Source: Candidatus Sabulitectum silens (GTDB lineage: Bacteria > Fermentibacterota > Fermentibacteria > Fermentibacterales > JCC-6). From it: a stretch of 64,000 nt of DNA. A program made the position numbers and the translations under genes. Under the pieces are notes generated by a model. It made no database searches. It had not been told where the DNA came from and was given only the letters and a program-made list of their open reading frames with translations. Shown here piece by piece: positions 20,249 to 30,539 of this stretch; position 1 is the first letter of the stretch; every line of letters starts with the position of its first letter. The stretch covers positions 1 to 64,000 of the forward strand of contig MJAN01000009.1 of the NCBI GenBank assembly GCA_001875255.1, in the 5' to 3' direction.

Positions 20249-21129
20249 GTGAGTTACCTGTTGTTCATGGATGAAAGCGGCCATGATCATCGCACGATGC
20301 CTTATGAGGTCAGGGCGGTATCGCATTGCATATCTCGAAGATATGGCCGTTCGTACAAGCTGTGCAGCGTCTTGAACTCAGCACATTTGGAACATTGCTG
20401 CACGAGTTCCGAATTGAGTTGAAAGGATGCAAGCTTCTTGATAAGGATAGATTCAGGTGGGCACAGCAGGGATCACAGATGCTTCCTGAGGAGCGCAGAA
20501 AGCACTGCAGGAGCTTTCTGACTAAAGGCCTGGAGAGAAAAGCTCCATCAAGATCAGAGTTTACTGCTTACGGTCAGGCATCACTGGAAATGGCTACCGG
20601 TATTTTCGAGTTACTTCTGCAACACGATGCCACCATCTTTGCATCAATGATTCAGAAAGGCGTAGGAAAGCCTGAGACCTATGAGGCAGATGAGTACTTA
20701 AGGAAAGATCATGTTTTTCTTTTCGAGCGCTATTTCTATCTCCTTGAGCAAATGGGAGAACATGGATTAATTGTGATGGATGAGGTGGAAAAATCGGAAG
20801 ATCGCAGGTTTGTGAAACGACTGGAAGCTTACTTCAGAAAGACCGAGACCGGAAGATTCCGATCTACTCACATTGTACCAAGTCCTTTGTTTGTTTCTTC
20901 TGATATGACCTATCCAATACAAGCTGCTGATTTAGCAATATATTGTATCAATTGGGGATTTAGAATTCCATCCAGAGGAATGAATGCAGGAACAAGAAGA
21001 GAAATTGCAGATAACTATGGCAGGTGGCTTGCGCAATTGCAGTTTGAAAGAAGCATTGAAAGGGATGGCGCTGAGTTTACCTCATACGGGATCGTATTTG
21101 TTCCTGATCCATTTGATCCCAGAACATGA
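20249..21129 (+). CDS. DUF3800 protein (frameshifted at the N-terminus)
   Basis: Member of DUF3800 (PF12686), predicted RNase H-fold nuclease-like proteins often found in mobile or defence contexts. Acidic motifs are visible: the N-terminal LLFMDESGHDH, a middle LIVMDEVEKSEDRRF, and the late YPIQAADLAIYC. The true start is a GTG at 20249 after AAGGGAG; one G is missing near 20313, where GGxxIALHISKIW resumes. Base composition is clearly more A+T-rich than both neighbours, suggesting acquisition. It lies between DUF2779 and a repeated 48-bp piece of the DUF2779 3' end. Confidence 0.75.
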
Positions 21130-21285
21130 AAAAAGGAGGCAATGCCTTTGCAGCCACCCGAAAGCAACTACTAGGCCGAGCCTCCGAGACGACTATTACC
21201 TGGAAGTGCCCATTTGTCAAGGACAAAGAATGGTAAACCCCGGAACCTGCCCGAATTCAGAAAAACGGATGATCACGAAGGGGGA

Positions 21286-21333
21286 CAGCTAAGCGCGGCC
21301 CTGTTGAAGTACTGCGAGCTGGATACCAGGGCT
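21286..21333 (+). pseudogene. Fragment of a DUF2779 3' end
   Basis: The 48 bp encode QLSAALLKYCELDTRA and match 41 of 48 bases with 20079-20126 inside the DUF2779 gene (ELSAALLKYCELDTMA). It is in frame with upstream codons but has no start or function of its own. Most substitutions are synonymous third-position changes. Confidence 0.7.
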
Positions 21334-21381
21334 ATATTCAGACCCATACCGATCAGGTTTCAGTTTACAGGAGGGAGTTTC

Positions 21382-23046
21382 ATGGGAAGGCTTTTTCTGT
21401 TTTCAGCTGTGATGCTGGCATTCGCCGGGGCATACGGATACACACTGGACATCGTGCACGTGAACGACACCCATTCCAACCTGGAGCCTGTGGGCCTTCA
21501 ACTGGAGTGCCACCGGGACGGTGAGGTTTCCACGATTTCAGCGGGGTCGGTGGCGGCAATTGCCTCCGAGGTGGAAAGGATCAGGGGCGAGGGGGGCAAC
21601 GTGCTCTTCCTCCACGCCGGGGACATGGTGCAGGGCACACTGTTCTACACCGTTTACGGAGGCAGGGCGGATGCCGCGGTTTACAACGACATCATGCCCG
21701 ACGCCATGGTGACAGGCAACCACGAGTTCGACCGGGGAAGTGAGGGACTTGCCTTCCTCCTTGATCTGGCTGAGTTCCCGGTGATATGCGCCAACCTCGA
21801 TGTTTCCGGCGACTCCCTGCTGGCCGGTCTCGTTCAGCCCTTTGTCATTCTTGAAAGGGGCGTTGAGCGGATCGGAGTGGTGGGAGTGGTCACCGAAGAG
21901 CTGGCAAGCGTTTCAAGCCCCTCGGCGGAAACGGTGGTGCTCCCAGCAGCGGAGTCGGTGCAGGGGGGCATAGACGAACTTGCCGGTTCCGGGATTAACA
22001 AGATAATAGTTCTTTCCCACATGGGTTACGAGAATGACATAGAGCTGGCAATGGCCCTCAGTGGAGCCGATGTGATAGTGGGAGGCCACACCCATACCCT
22101 TCTGGGGGACTTCACTTCAGTGGGGCTGGAGTCCTCCGGCGGCTATCCCACCGTTGTGCAGGGAGCAGACGGGGAGAGGGCCCTGGTGGTGCAGGCCTGG
22201 AGCTACACGAGGGTGCTTGGCAGGCTTCAGGTTGAGTTCGATGAGAACGGCGTGATCAGGGACTATGCCGGCATGCCCAGGATTCTGGCAGGTGAGCATC
22301 TTTTCGGTTCAGAGGACCCCATCCCGGAGTGCCTGATCGCCGAATATTCTGTGGATGTCACTCCAGGTGACCAGTTCGTACAGGGTCTTGTTGACACCTA
22401 CGGAGAGGTGATAGCCGATTACGAGAATGAGCCCGCTGCCGTTGCCTCTGAAGACCTTCCCAACCAGAGGGTGCCCGGGGAAGCCTTCCCCGGGGAAGCA
22501 TGACAGCTCCCCTTGTCTGCGACGCAATGCTGTGGAAGGCCAACCGGCTGGGGTCCGGGGCCGACATCGCCCTGCAGAATGCCGGGGGGTACGCATAGAC
22601 ATACCCGCCGGGGAGATAACCGTGGGAACGGTGTACAGGCTGCTGCCCTTCGCCAACACACTGGCGGTGCTGGATGTAACCGGCTCTGAACTGAGGCAAA
22701 CGCTGGAGGGGCCATGGAGGCCATCTTCGACCAGGGGCTTTCAGACGGCGCCTTCCCCTATGTGGCAGGTCTGGAGTACCATGCCGAAAAGAGCGGCGCT
22801 CCCGGGGAGAGGATAACCTCCCTTTCCAGGATACTCCCCGACGGATCGTTGACGGATGTACACCCGGACACAACATACAGGCTGGTGACCAACGCCTTTG
22901 TGGCAAGGGGCGGTGACGGCTACGGAGTACTTGCGGGGAAGCCCTTCACCGACACCGGCTTCACCGACTCGGAGGTTTTCCTGGAATACATAAGGCAGCT
23001 GGGAACCGTGAACCCGGCGCCGGAGAGGGTGTTCCTTACGGACTGA
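21382..23046 (+). CDS. Secreted 5'-nucleotidase/2',3'-cyclic phosphodiesterase (UshA-like), frameshifted
   Basis: Periplasmic or secreted metallophosphoesterase that releases phosphate from nucleotides. Signal peptide MGRLFLFSAVMLAFAGAYG. The metal-binding set is complete: DIVHVNDTHSN, LHAGDMVQG, VTGNHEFDRG, VLSHMGYEND, GGHTHTLLG. The C-terminal nucleotide-specificity domain follows (LQNAGG-RIDIPAGEITVGTVYRLLPF; YRLVTNAFVARGGDGY). Frame breaks near 22500, 22585 and 22715, all in G or C runs. Start ATG after GGAGGG; ~555 residues, normal for the family. The HD protein gene begins 16 bp downstream. Confidence 0.88.
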
Positions 23047-23061
23047 AGGAAGGCAGGACAT

Positions 23062-23595
23062 TTGAACGATCTTGTCCAGCGGGCAGCCGCCCTGGCGGAG
23101 GAGGCCCACCGCAGGAAGGGCCAGGTGAGGAAGTTCACCGGGGAGCCGTACATCGTGCACCCGGGGCATGTGGCGGAGATAGTCGGGTCGGTGACATCGG
23201 ATCCGGTGATAATTGCCGCCGCCTGGCTTCATGATGTGGTGGAGGACACCGATGTGACCCAGGCGGAGATAGAGAGGGACTTCGGACCTGAGGTTGCGGA
23301 GATCGTGGATTCCGTGACAAAGGTGGCTGACGGCACCGATATCGGCAGGGAGAGGGCGGCCCTGATCAACATAGAGCACGCCTCACATGGTTCCCCCTCG
23401 GCAAAAACGGTGAAGCTGGCCGACGTGATAGACAATGTGTCGGACATCGTTGAGCACGACAGGGAGTTCGCAAGGGTTTACCTCATGGAGAAAAAGATGC
23501 TCATGGAGCACCTTAAGGAAGGGGACCCTATCCTTTACGGAAAGGCAACGGAGCTGCTGAACCTGCTTCTTGATGAACTCCAGCGGAACTGCTGA
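23062..23595 (+). CDS. HD-domain phosphohydrolase (RelA/SpoT hydrolase-like)
   Basis: A 177-residue stand-alone HD hydrolase resembling the (p)ppGpp hydrolase domain of SpoT or MESH1. Motifs: RRKGQVRKFTGEPYIVHP (first metal His), AAWLHDVVEDTDVT (HD with the ED pair), KLADVIDNVSDI (late Asp). There is no synthetase, TGS or ACT domain, so it would only degrade alarmone or a related nucleotide. The start is TTG after GGAAGGCAGGAC. It follows the 5'-nucleotidase by 16 bp, so both probably share a transcript. Intact frame. Confidence 0.8.
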   Translation: MNDLVQRAAALAEEAHRRKGQVRKFTGEPYIVHPGHVAEIVGSVTSDPVIIAAAWLHDVVEDTDVTQAEIERDFGPEVAEIVDSVTKVADGTDIGRERAALINIEHASHGSPSAKTVKLADVIDNVSDIVEHDREFARVYLMEKKMLMEHLKEGDPILYGKATELLNLLLDELQRNC

Positions 23596-23613
23596 CCGCG
23601 GGCCGTATGGTGA

Positions 23614-23907
23614 TCAGGGAACTATGTAGTTAACCCGGGCGAGATTTTCGAAATGGCTGTCCTGAGTCCACAATACCGCATCGATGTACCGGCTTGTGGC
23701 GTAGATCATGCTGTCAGCCATGGGGAGCTTGTATTCGATGCTGAACCTGGCGGCATGAAGGGCTATCTCTTCCGTAAGCTGGATCACTTTGCCCTGTTTC
23801 ATGTGAGCCGCTGCTATCAGGGCCTTTTCCTCATCGGCGACAAGCAGTACCTTCCTGAATACTTCATACTGGTTGATGACGGATAGTTGCGTGATCCCGG
23901 AACTATC
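23614..23907 (-). pseudogene. Truncated PIN-domain (VapC-like) gene
   Basis: The reading frame encodes the C-terminal two thirds of a PIN ribonuclease: YEVFRKVLLVADEEKALIAAAHMKQGKVIQL, then EYKLPMADSMIYATSRYIDAVLWTQDSHFENL. The first strand with the catalytic Asp and a start codon are missing; upstream is the stop codon of the DMT gene. No antitoxin gene is adjacent. Most likely an inactive remnant. Confidence 0.7.
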
Positions 23908-24256
23908 CTAGGCGAACCTGCTCCTGAAGATGAAGAACACCCCCCCATGAGGCAGAGACCTGCCCAGAGATAATCCAGCTTCAGAGGTTCCTTAAGGTAG
24001 AACACGCTGAAGGGTACGAACACCCCGAGGCTATCACCTCCTGCATTATCTTCAGCTGCCCAACGGTGAGAACAGTGTAGCCGATCCGGTTCGCCGGCAC
24101 CTGAAGCATGTATTCGAACAGGGCTATGCCCCAGCTTATCAGGGCCGCCACTATCCAGATCCTTCCGCTGAGCTCCTTAAGATGGGCATACCAGGCGAAG
24201 GTCATGAATATGTTGCTGCAGCCAAGCAGCAGAACGGTCTTCATTATCGGGTTCAC
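23908..24256 (-). CDS. DMT-superfamily small membrane protein (DUF486), frameshifted
   Basis: About 116 residues with four membrane segments: MKTVLLLGCSNIFMTFAWYAHLKEL, IWIVAALISWGIALFEYMLQVPANRIGY, VGQLKIMQEVI, and FVPFSVFYLKEPLKLDYLWAGLCLMGG, matching the DUF486 family (PF04342), related to small multidrug/EmrE-like transporters; substrate unknown. Frames break near 24025 and again near 23945 in a run of G (CCCCCC on the plus strand). The GTG at 24256 follows AAAGGAAC. The tail reconstructs as VFFIFRSRFA. Confidence 0.75.
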
Positions 24257-24352
24257 GGTGTGTTCCTTTCCCGGGTTTGATGCACAACTCTAATCAAAGA
24301 ATGGGAAAAGGCCAGTGCTTCCCGAAAGAGCTTGCCCAGGGGTATATATCAG

Positions 24353-24382
24353 TTATCATAGCTGCTTCGCAGACTTTATAAT
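24353..24382 (+). promoter_or_regulatory. Promoter of the lipoprotein gene
   Basis: Consensus -10 TATAAT with TTATCA 18 bp upstream as a weak -35; 44 bp before the ATG. Confidence 0.5.
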
Positions 24383-24426
24383 GCGAATTGCCCGGTACTT
24401 TTACTGATAGTCCAGGGGAGGACGCT

Positions 24427-25053
24427 ATGAAAAAGATGATCTTGCTTGTCACGATGGTTCTTTCAGTGCTGCTGCTCGCAGCGGGATGCGGAGAGGAGCA
24501 GGCCGAGGAGACCCTTCAGGAAACAATGGAAGCTGCTGATAATGCTGCTGATAATGTGGCTGAGACCGCTTTGGATGAACCCGCAGCCGCTCCACTCGAA
24601 GAACCATGGGCCCGGGTGGAATCCACCAACGGAGCCTACACCAACCTCGAGGTGCCCGTTGACTGGTCGTCCATCGGTACACAGCAGGCCTTCATTGCCG
24701 AGTACTACGACTACAGCTCATGCAGGATATTCATTGCGAACTTCGAAACCGGTGAGGACCTCAGCACCCTTGCCAGGGAACCCGGTCAGGGGATCATCAA
24801 GTTCACACTGAGAATGCCCCCGGAGAGCGATCCCCAGGTTGGCATCTACGACCTTACCCGCACCGGAGAGAGTTTCACCGGCGAAGCAGGGGTTATGGTC
24901 ACAGGTGGCTCAACCGTTCAATTCGCCACTTCTTCCATGACCGACGGTGTGCTTGAGATAACATCGGTAACCGATGGCATCGTTGCCGGGACCTTCCAGC
25001 TGGAGGACAACTGGACAGTGGCGTCGGGAGCGTTCCAGGCCGAGATCAGATAG
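24427..25053 (+). CDS. Putative lipoprotein of unknown function
   Basis: A 208-residue protein with a lipoprotein signal (MKKMILLVTMVLSVLLLAAGC, lipobox LAAGC), an Ala/Glu-rich linker (EEQAEETLQETMEAADNAA), and a beta-rich domain without recognised motifs (DDW-like VPVDWSSIGTQ; GGSTVQFATSSMTDGVLEI). It ends NWTVASGAFQAEIR. Intact frame. The domain pattern (regular alternation of strands) resembles small periplasmic beta-sandwich proteins, but no family can be named. Own promoter; no partner gene. Confidence 0.65.
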   Translation: MKKMILLVTMVLSVLLLAAGCGEEQAEETLQETMEAADNAADNVAETALDEPAAAPLEEPWARVESTNGAYTNLEVPVDWSSIGTQQAFIAEYYDYSSCRIFIANFETGEDLSTLAREPGQGIIKFTLRMPPESDPQVGIYDLTRTGESFTGEAGVMVTGGSTVQFATSSMTDGVLEITSVTDGIVAGTFQLEDNWTVASGAFQAEIR

Positions 25054-25321
25054 CTGCACTGGTGGAGCGGCTGGTCCCTGACCCGCCGCTTTACGCCAGT
25101 TCCCCATTTCACCGGGGCCAGTCAGGGGACAGGGCTGTGCACGGCATGTCCCCGGTATCTTAAGGGTATTCCTCACTGAAAAGAAATGCGTATGTACCGA
25201 GGGGGACCTGACCCTTTCAGAATGGCCTATGAGCCCCACTTAGTTCAAGTTGGTTCCTTGTTGGGCACATCGGATCATTATAGATTACAGTTTAATCATA
25301 TATGAGTGGAGGGATGGGCTA

Positions 25322-26377
25322 GTGAAGAGGCTTGTTTTCTGCTCCGACGGCACCAGCAATACTGAGAAGAACAGGACCAATGTGTTTCAGGTGTTCAGTA
25401 TGCTGGCCGAGCACCGGGGGCAGCTGAAGGCCTATGACCGGGGGGTGGGGGTAGGCTTCGGCAATGTCCTTCGGGGATGTGCCTTCGGCGTGGGGCTTCA
25501 CCTGAACATACTCGACGGCTTCAGATTCCTTTCACGGAACTATCAGCCCGGGGACCGCATCTACCTGTTCGGTTTCAGCAGGGGCGCATATACGGTGCGA
25601 AGCCTGGCAAGCATGATAGCCCTTTGCGGCCTCGCTTCCCCCGACGCCGGAAAGGGGATATCAATCTGTTCTGGAAGGCCTACAGGGCCAACAGGAACCC
25701 GAAGAGTTCAGAAACGGACCGCTGCCCTGAAGGATGCCCGGAGGGCTTCCGTGGAGGCCATCTGTGTCTGGGACACCGTGGGCTCAATAGGGAAGCAGAC
25801 AAGGACCGAGGACATCCGCAAAAAGCTTGCACACAAATATCACAGGATGACGGTGCACCGGAATGTGAAGCGGATATATCATGCGGTTTCCCTGGACGAA
25901 AGACGGACCCAGTTCTTCCCCCACCTGCTCTACAGCCAGATGGAGGACAGCCACACCCATGTTGAGGAGGTGTGGTTCGCCGGTGTGCACTCCGATGTGG
26001 GCGGGTGCTTCAGGAGCGGGGACAACTCCCTGGGTGACATCACACTGAAATGGATGATAGAAAGGGTAAAGGGGGAGCTGGATTTCCAGGAGAACATGCT
26101 TTCGGAGCTTGCTCCGAACCCCCTGGGCAGGCTGCACAACAAAGAGGGCGGGCTGATATTCAGCTTTTTCAGGAAGAGGAACCGCCCGGTGAGGAGGGGA
26201 AGCGTTCTGCACCCCTCGGTTAGGGAAAGGATAGCCACCCCCCCTGTGGACTATCATCAGCACCGGGAGCCCACGGGCAACTACTGCCCCCTTGCGCTTG
26301 GCTTCTGCGACTTTTCAAGCCCGCCGGATTTCGGCATTGAGGGGAACTACAGGGTGGAAACCAGCCCCCGTTCATAG
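25322..26377 (+). CDS. DUF2235 alpha/beta hydrolase (phospholipase-like), frameshifted
   Basis: DUF2235 domain protein (PF09994), the catalytic domain shared with Tle1-type phospholipases. It begins KRLVFCSDGTSNTEKN, a metal/acid motif of the family. It carries the nucleophile elbow YLFGFSRGAYTVRSLA (GxSxG), VWDTVGS, and WFAGVHSDVGGCF containing the catalytic Asp. A compensating frameshift pair between ~25640 and 25740 hides the expected INLFWKAYRANR. The GTG start follows GGAGGG. No type VI secretion gene or immunity gene is nearby and there is no signal peptide, so a cytosolic lipid or ester hydrolase is more likely than a toxin. Confidence 0.75.
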   Translation: MKRLVFCSDGTSNTEKNRTNVFQVFSMLAEHRGQLKAYDRGVGVGFGNVLRGCAFGVGLHLNILDGFRFLSRNYQPGDRIYLFGFSRGAYTVRSLASMIALCGLASPDAGKGISICSGRPTGPTGTRRVQKRTAALKDARRASVEAICVWDTVGSIGKQTRTEDIRKKLAHKYHRMTVHRNVKRIYHAVSLDERRTQFFPHLLYSQMEDSHTHVEEVWFAGVHSDVGGCFRSGDNSLGDITLKWMIERVKGELDFQENMLSELAPNPLGRLHNKEGGLIFSFFRKRNRPVRRGSVLHPSVRERIATPPVDYHQHREPTGNYCPLALGFCDFSSPPDFGIEGNYRVETSPRS

Positions 26378-26385
26378 GGGCTGGT
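26360..26385. terminator. Hairpin between convergent genes
   Basis: Nine-bp inverted repeat ACCAGCCCC / GGGGCTGGT with an 8-nt loop that contains the stop codon of the DUF2235 gene. On the minus strand it is followed by TTTCC, so it may also end the converging barrel gene. Confidence 0.45.
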
Positions 26386-26415
26386 GATAACGACACTACT
26401 GAACCGGACCCGGGA

Positions 26416-27000
26416 TCAGAAAAGGTAGGAGACCCCGGCTTCAACCGAAACGTAGTTCAGATCGACTGAGGTGGTTTCCGTTCCGATCTCGATGTCCCTG
26501 GAAAGGCTTCTGTAACGAACACCGGGGGTCAGTTTCCAGCTGGTTCCCATGGGAATGGAAACCCCTGCCCCCGCTTCCCACCCAAGACCATGCTCGGAAT
26601 CTGAGACCATGTCGCCCTCGTCGTTCTCAAGCTCGATGTGATTTATGGTGGCTCCTGCCCTTATGTAGAAGGCGGTGGGACTGGAACACATTGGGTGCTC
26701 ATACCTGAGACCAACCAGATATCCGGTCTCTTCAACATCGATGTCAGCACCGGCGAAGGACTCTTCGGTGTTGAAATGACGAAAACCCCAGCCTCCATAG
26801 GCCCAGAGGTGTGTCTGAAGGCTGTAACTGACCGTGGCTTCCATGCCGAGTCCGGTGCCGAGTTCGGCGTCCCCGAAGTCCTTCGTTGTGAAGGCGAGAC
26901 CTCCCTGGAGGTCCGCGCTCCAGCTCCCCCCGGCTGACGCTTCCGGTGCGCTGACAAGGAGAGTAAGAATGGTTAATACGGCAGTGAGTGCGAGTTTCAT
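26416..27000 (-). CDS. Outer-membrane beta-barrel protein (OmpA/OmpW-like)
   Basis: A 194-residue predicted 8-stranded barrel. Signal peptide MKLALTAVLTILTLLVSAPEASA, then alternating amphipathic strands (WSADLQGGLAFTTKDFGD, GMEATVSYSLQTHLWAYGGWGF, GWEAGAGVSIPMGTSWKLTPGVRYR) and the classical C-terminal VSVEAGVSYLF with terminal Phe for BAM recognition. Confirms a diderm envelope. Intact frame. The ATG at 27000 follows AAAGGATACC; a longer frame upstream is not used. Own promoter at 27042-27069. Confidence 0.8.
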   Translation of the reverse strand: MKLALTAVLTILTLLVSAPEASAGGSWSADLQGGLAFTTKDFGDAELGTGLGMEATVSYSLQTHLWAYGGWGFRHFNTEESFAGADIDVEETGYLVGLRYEHPMCSSPTAFYIRAGATINHIELENDEGDMVSDSEHGLGWEAGAGVSIPMGTSWKLTPGVRYRSLSRDIEIGTETTSVDLNYVSVEAGVSYLF

Positions 27001-27041
27001 TGGTATCCTTTCTGTTTGATGCTGCGGTGCGGGAAAAGGGT

Positions 27042-27069
27042 ACCATAATGATACAATTGTGACAGTCAA
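27042..27069 (-). promoter_or_regulatory. Promoter of the barrel-protein gene
   Basis: Minus-strand -35 TTGACT, 16-bp spacer, -10 TATGGT, 41 bp before the ATG. Confidence 0.5.
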
Positions 27070-27175
27070 GTATCGCATGCAAATAGCGCAAAATAGTGAT
27101 AATATTTAATTAATAACCACTAATATTGCCATAATATCGACTTTTTATTACCGGGCTATCCATGGTAACGAAATA

Positions 27176-28664
27176 CTATCTGCAGATGACAAGCCTTCCT
27201 GAACCCCTTTCGCCGCCGCTTCTCGCTGATATGTGGTAAATACCCGGCGGGAAACCGCTGACATCAAGGGTGGCTGTTCCCCGGGGTGCCTGTTCCCGCA
27301 TCACAATTCTACCGCCGGTGTCGTAAACGGTGAGCACAGAGTTCTGTGCGGTTTCCACGGAAACGGATAGCGATGCCGGGGAAGGTGAAACCCTGACGGT
27401 GAGATCTGTTCGGGGCGTTCCGCCTTCAACACCGCTGGGGCCATTGGGCACCGCCAGGGAGGCAAGTGTGGCGGAGGTTGCCTTAGCTATCTCCGTGCCG
27501 AAGGGGAAGAACTCCATGTAGTTCTCCAGGAGGTCCTCCGAAGTGTGATACCAGGGAGGGAACAGGTACTCGTCACCCCCACCGCGGTGAAACCGTAGGC
27601 CCAGAAGGCGACATGGTCGCTTCCCCCTCCAAAACTCAGGGTCAGATGTGTGTCCAGCTGGGGGACATAGGTGTTGGCGCTGGAAACGAAATAGTTGGCA
27701 AGGTCCTCGGCGTAGTCGATGTGGTTGATGTTGAGAATGGCGTAGTCGCTGGGGCCTATCTCCGGGCCGTACAGTATCATGTCCAGGTTCAGGGCTGCTA
27801 TGATCGAGTCGCCGTTCATCCATGCCTGCTCGGCGTAGTAATAGCTTCCCACAAGCCCGGCCTCCTCGGCGCCCCACAGGCAGAGGATCACCGTTGAGTC
27901 GAAGTTGTACTTCACCATGGCCCTTGCGGCTTCCATCACTGCGGCGGTGCCGCTGGCATTGTCGTCTGCGCCGGGGAAGATCTCAAAAGGGTTGTGGCCG
28001 CTGTCCAGATGGGCCCCGAAGAGGTAGATCCTCTCGGGATTAACCGTACCCGGGTAGGTGACGATAATGTTCTGGGAAGAATCCCCGCTTACGGGGAAGT
28101 TCTGTATCTCCACGGGACAGCCCTCCCGGACCAGCCAGTTAACCGCCCAGTCCCTGGCGGCGGGGAAGGAGTCGTTGCTCCAGAACCTGTTCTCGAACTG
28201 CTCCAGCCTTCCCACTATGGAGATTATGCTGTCCTGGCTTATGGAGGCCACGATGTCCGCCACATTGTCGTCGTAGTCCACCCTTTCGGGGATCAGCCCA
28301 TAACCCGCCGGGGCGCGTATCTCCCTCAACCGCCGTGCCGCCGCGGTGGGGGTGGGGCTTGTTCCCGGGCCGGGCAGGGTTATGGCGATATCCGAATCCC
28401 TGTAGACAACCTCTCCGTAACTCTCAAGGGACTCCCCGGGGTGGAAAGCCCGGGGGTACACCATGAAATAGTCCCCCGGGGCGTTTCCGGCGGTGTCAAG
28501 GACCCGGCAGTTCTCACCGGGGTCCCGATGTATACTATTTCCACGGCGTTCTTGTATACAGGGACAGCCGTTGAGTTATTCGAAAGGCTTTCCGAAGCGG
28601 GAAGGGAAAAGAGAGCCCCCTGAAAGAGCATGGCAAGAACGGTTGTTACTGCGGAGCAGAGCAT
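27176..28664 (-). CDS. Secreted M28 zinc aminopeptidase with T9SS-type tail (frameshifted)
   Basis: Exported metallopeptidase of family M28, ~495 residues. N-terminal signal MLCSAVTTVLAMLFQGALFSLPA. Zinc ligands and catalytic residues are seen in order: GAHLDSGH, GADDNASGTAAVMEAAR, WGAEEAGLVGSYYYA (general-base Glu pair), LNLDMI, and the final His in WYHTSEDLLENY. A Por-secretion domain ends the protein (SVLTVYDTGGRIVMREQ ... GIYHISARSGGERGSGRLVICR). Frames break near 28510 and 27555. The start has the SD GGGAGG and lies 2 bp after the VCBS gene stop, so both are cotranscribed. Likely degrades peptides outside the cell for the amino-acid fermentation encoded elsewhere (inference). Confidence 0.85.
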
Positions 28665-28666
28665 GG

Positions 28667-30457
28667 CTACCTCCCTTCCGTTACTACAAGTTTGATCGAA
28701 TGTGGTTCACCGTTCACCCGGGCCCTGAGGAGGTAAAGCCCGGGGGTCAGGTCGTTGACGGGTATGCCGTTCTCCCCCGGGGGATAAGCTGCGGAGCTGA
28801 ACTCCTGAACAACCCTTCCTCCTATGCTGTAAACCGTGAGAGAAACCTCCGAGGGCCCTTCCAGGGAGAATCTCAGTTCAGCTGAACCACCGGCGGGGTT
28901 GGGGGTGACAACGATGAGAGGACTTGGATCCTGGAAATGGATACCGGTGGGGGAGGTGGTGAGTTTGATCTCATATAGAGTGGAGGGTATGAAGTCTCCC
29001 TGGGCGTAGAGGGTTACAAGGTACTGACAGTATTCGTCTCCGGGGTTTATCAGTGATGACACTTCCTCTATCTGATCCCCAAGCTCACCGGACCACTGCC
29101 CCATGGCGCCTGGGTCGCCGGAGGCCCTGAACCTCATGGTGGCGTTTCCCTGTATATCATTCTCAAGGAACAGGGGGAAGAGCTGGTCCAGTGAATCGCA
29201 GTGGAGAATGGAAGAGGATAATGTGGCTGAGGTGTGGTAGGTGGTCTGAACGGCGCCTTCGCACCATACCGCAATGTCCTGGAAGAAGCAGGCCCCTGCA
29301 AGGTCTGGTGGAGCCTGGCCGTCGATGTCCGTAAGGGTCATGTCGCTGAAGCCGCTGGTCCCAAGGTCGGACTGGTATATGAGCCAGATACCCGTCTCGC
29401 CCTTGAGACATACCGTGGCGTAGTCAAGCAGCGGGCTTGAGGAAATGAGATCCAGGTCTCCGTCCTGGTCCAGGTCCGAGAGGACAAGGCACAGGCCCCT
29501 CTCATTACCCACCATGGCTTCGGCCCATTCCCCGGAGGGTCTCCGGGATTCTCATATGTCCTGGTCCTGAAGTTCGTAAGGCTTGTGGCCGCAACATCCG
29601 GGAGGCCGTCTCCGTTCAGATCCCCGGCAGCGATATCTTCGATGACCCCAACGGAATCCACCACGGTGTGCTTCTCCCACAGTGGTGCGTTGTAGAGGAA
29701 GATCCCCCCGGCATCGCCGCCGGATGCCGTTACATCCATGGTCCCGTTGTTGTCCATGTCCGCCGCCGCCACGTTGTGGGCCGGCAGCAGTGACGGGTCC
29801 ACCGGTTCGACCGACCAGGATGTGCCTGTGCCGTCCTGGTTCCAGCAGATGAAAACCCCCTGGCCCTCCGAGGCGCAGAGGATATCCGGGTCTCCGTCGT
29901 CGTCCATGTCCGCCGGGATGACTTCCCTGGGAGAATCCGACTGGTGAACAAGGTTGGATTCCCAGGTCGAACCGCCGGGAAGGGGGTTCTTGAACCAGAG
30001 AATGTCGCCCTGATCATACAGGCTCACCGCTATGTCATCCTTCCCGTCGCCATCGAAGTCAGCCAGGCGCAGTGAACCTATGGAACTGCCCGTGCCCGCC
30101 ACTTCGATCTCTGTCCAGGAACCGCCGCCGTTCTGCAGGCAGACCCATATCTCTCCGGAATAGGTGGCCAGGGCCACATCCACAAGCCCGTCGTCGTTCA
30201 GATCCCGGGGCGTCGATCGAGTAAACTTCATCGATGCCCTCAATGACAGGCTGGTAGGGAAGGAAACCCGCCGCTTCACCGTTTGACTGTATGGTTATTT
30301 CACCGGGGGTATCGTGATCCGCCTTGTTGTTCTGATTGTAGAAGTCGGTCCATTGCTCCACCGGCCCGGGCTGCCCCGGGCCCCCGCTCCAGTCGGTCTG
30401 AATGCCTGGCACTCCTGACAAAATGGTCGTTAGAAAGATCGCAGAAGCAAACAGCAT
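28667..30457 (-). CDS. FG-GAP/VCBS repeat surface protein with T9SS-type tail (frameshifted)
   Basis: Paralogue of the gene at 13605. Signal peptide MLFASAIFLTTILSGVPG, the motif IQTDWSGGPGQPGPVEQW, then calcium-loop repeats DLNDDGLVDVALA, DFDGDGKDDIAVS, DMDDDGDPDILC, DMDNNGTMDVTA, DLNGDGLPDVAA and DLDQDGDLDLIS. The C-terminal sorting domain reads SLTVYSIGGRVVQEFSS ... GLYLLRARVNGEPHSIKLVVTEGR. Frames break near 30225 and 29520. It precedes the M28 peptidase in the same operon, suggesting a surface protein and peptidase expressed together. Confidence 0.8.
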
Positions 30458-30539
30458 GGTATTTCAGCCTTTCAATAAGTGTCTTTTTTATGATCTGTTC
30501 TGAATATAACTGCACAGGTGCTGTTGCGTTTGGTCAGCT

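Noticed and set aside
25054-25321. Insertion-sequence remnant suggested by repeated CTGACCC and GGGGAC words
   Set aside because: No transposase fragment, terminal inverted repeats or target duplication could be identified.
25322-26377. Type VI secretion lipase effector (Tle1) for the DUF2235 protein
   Set aside because: No VgrG, PAAR, chaperone or immunity gene is nearby and the protein has only the catalytic domain.
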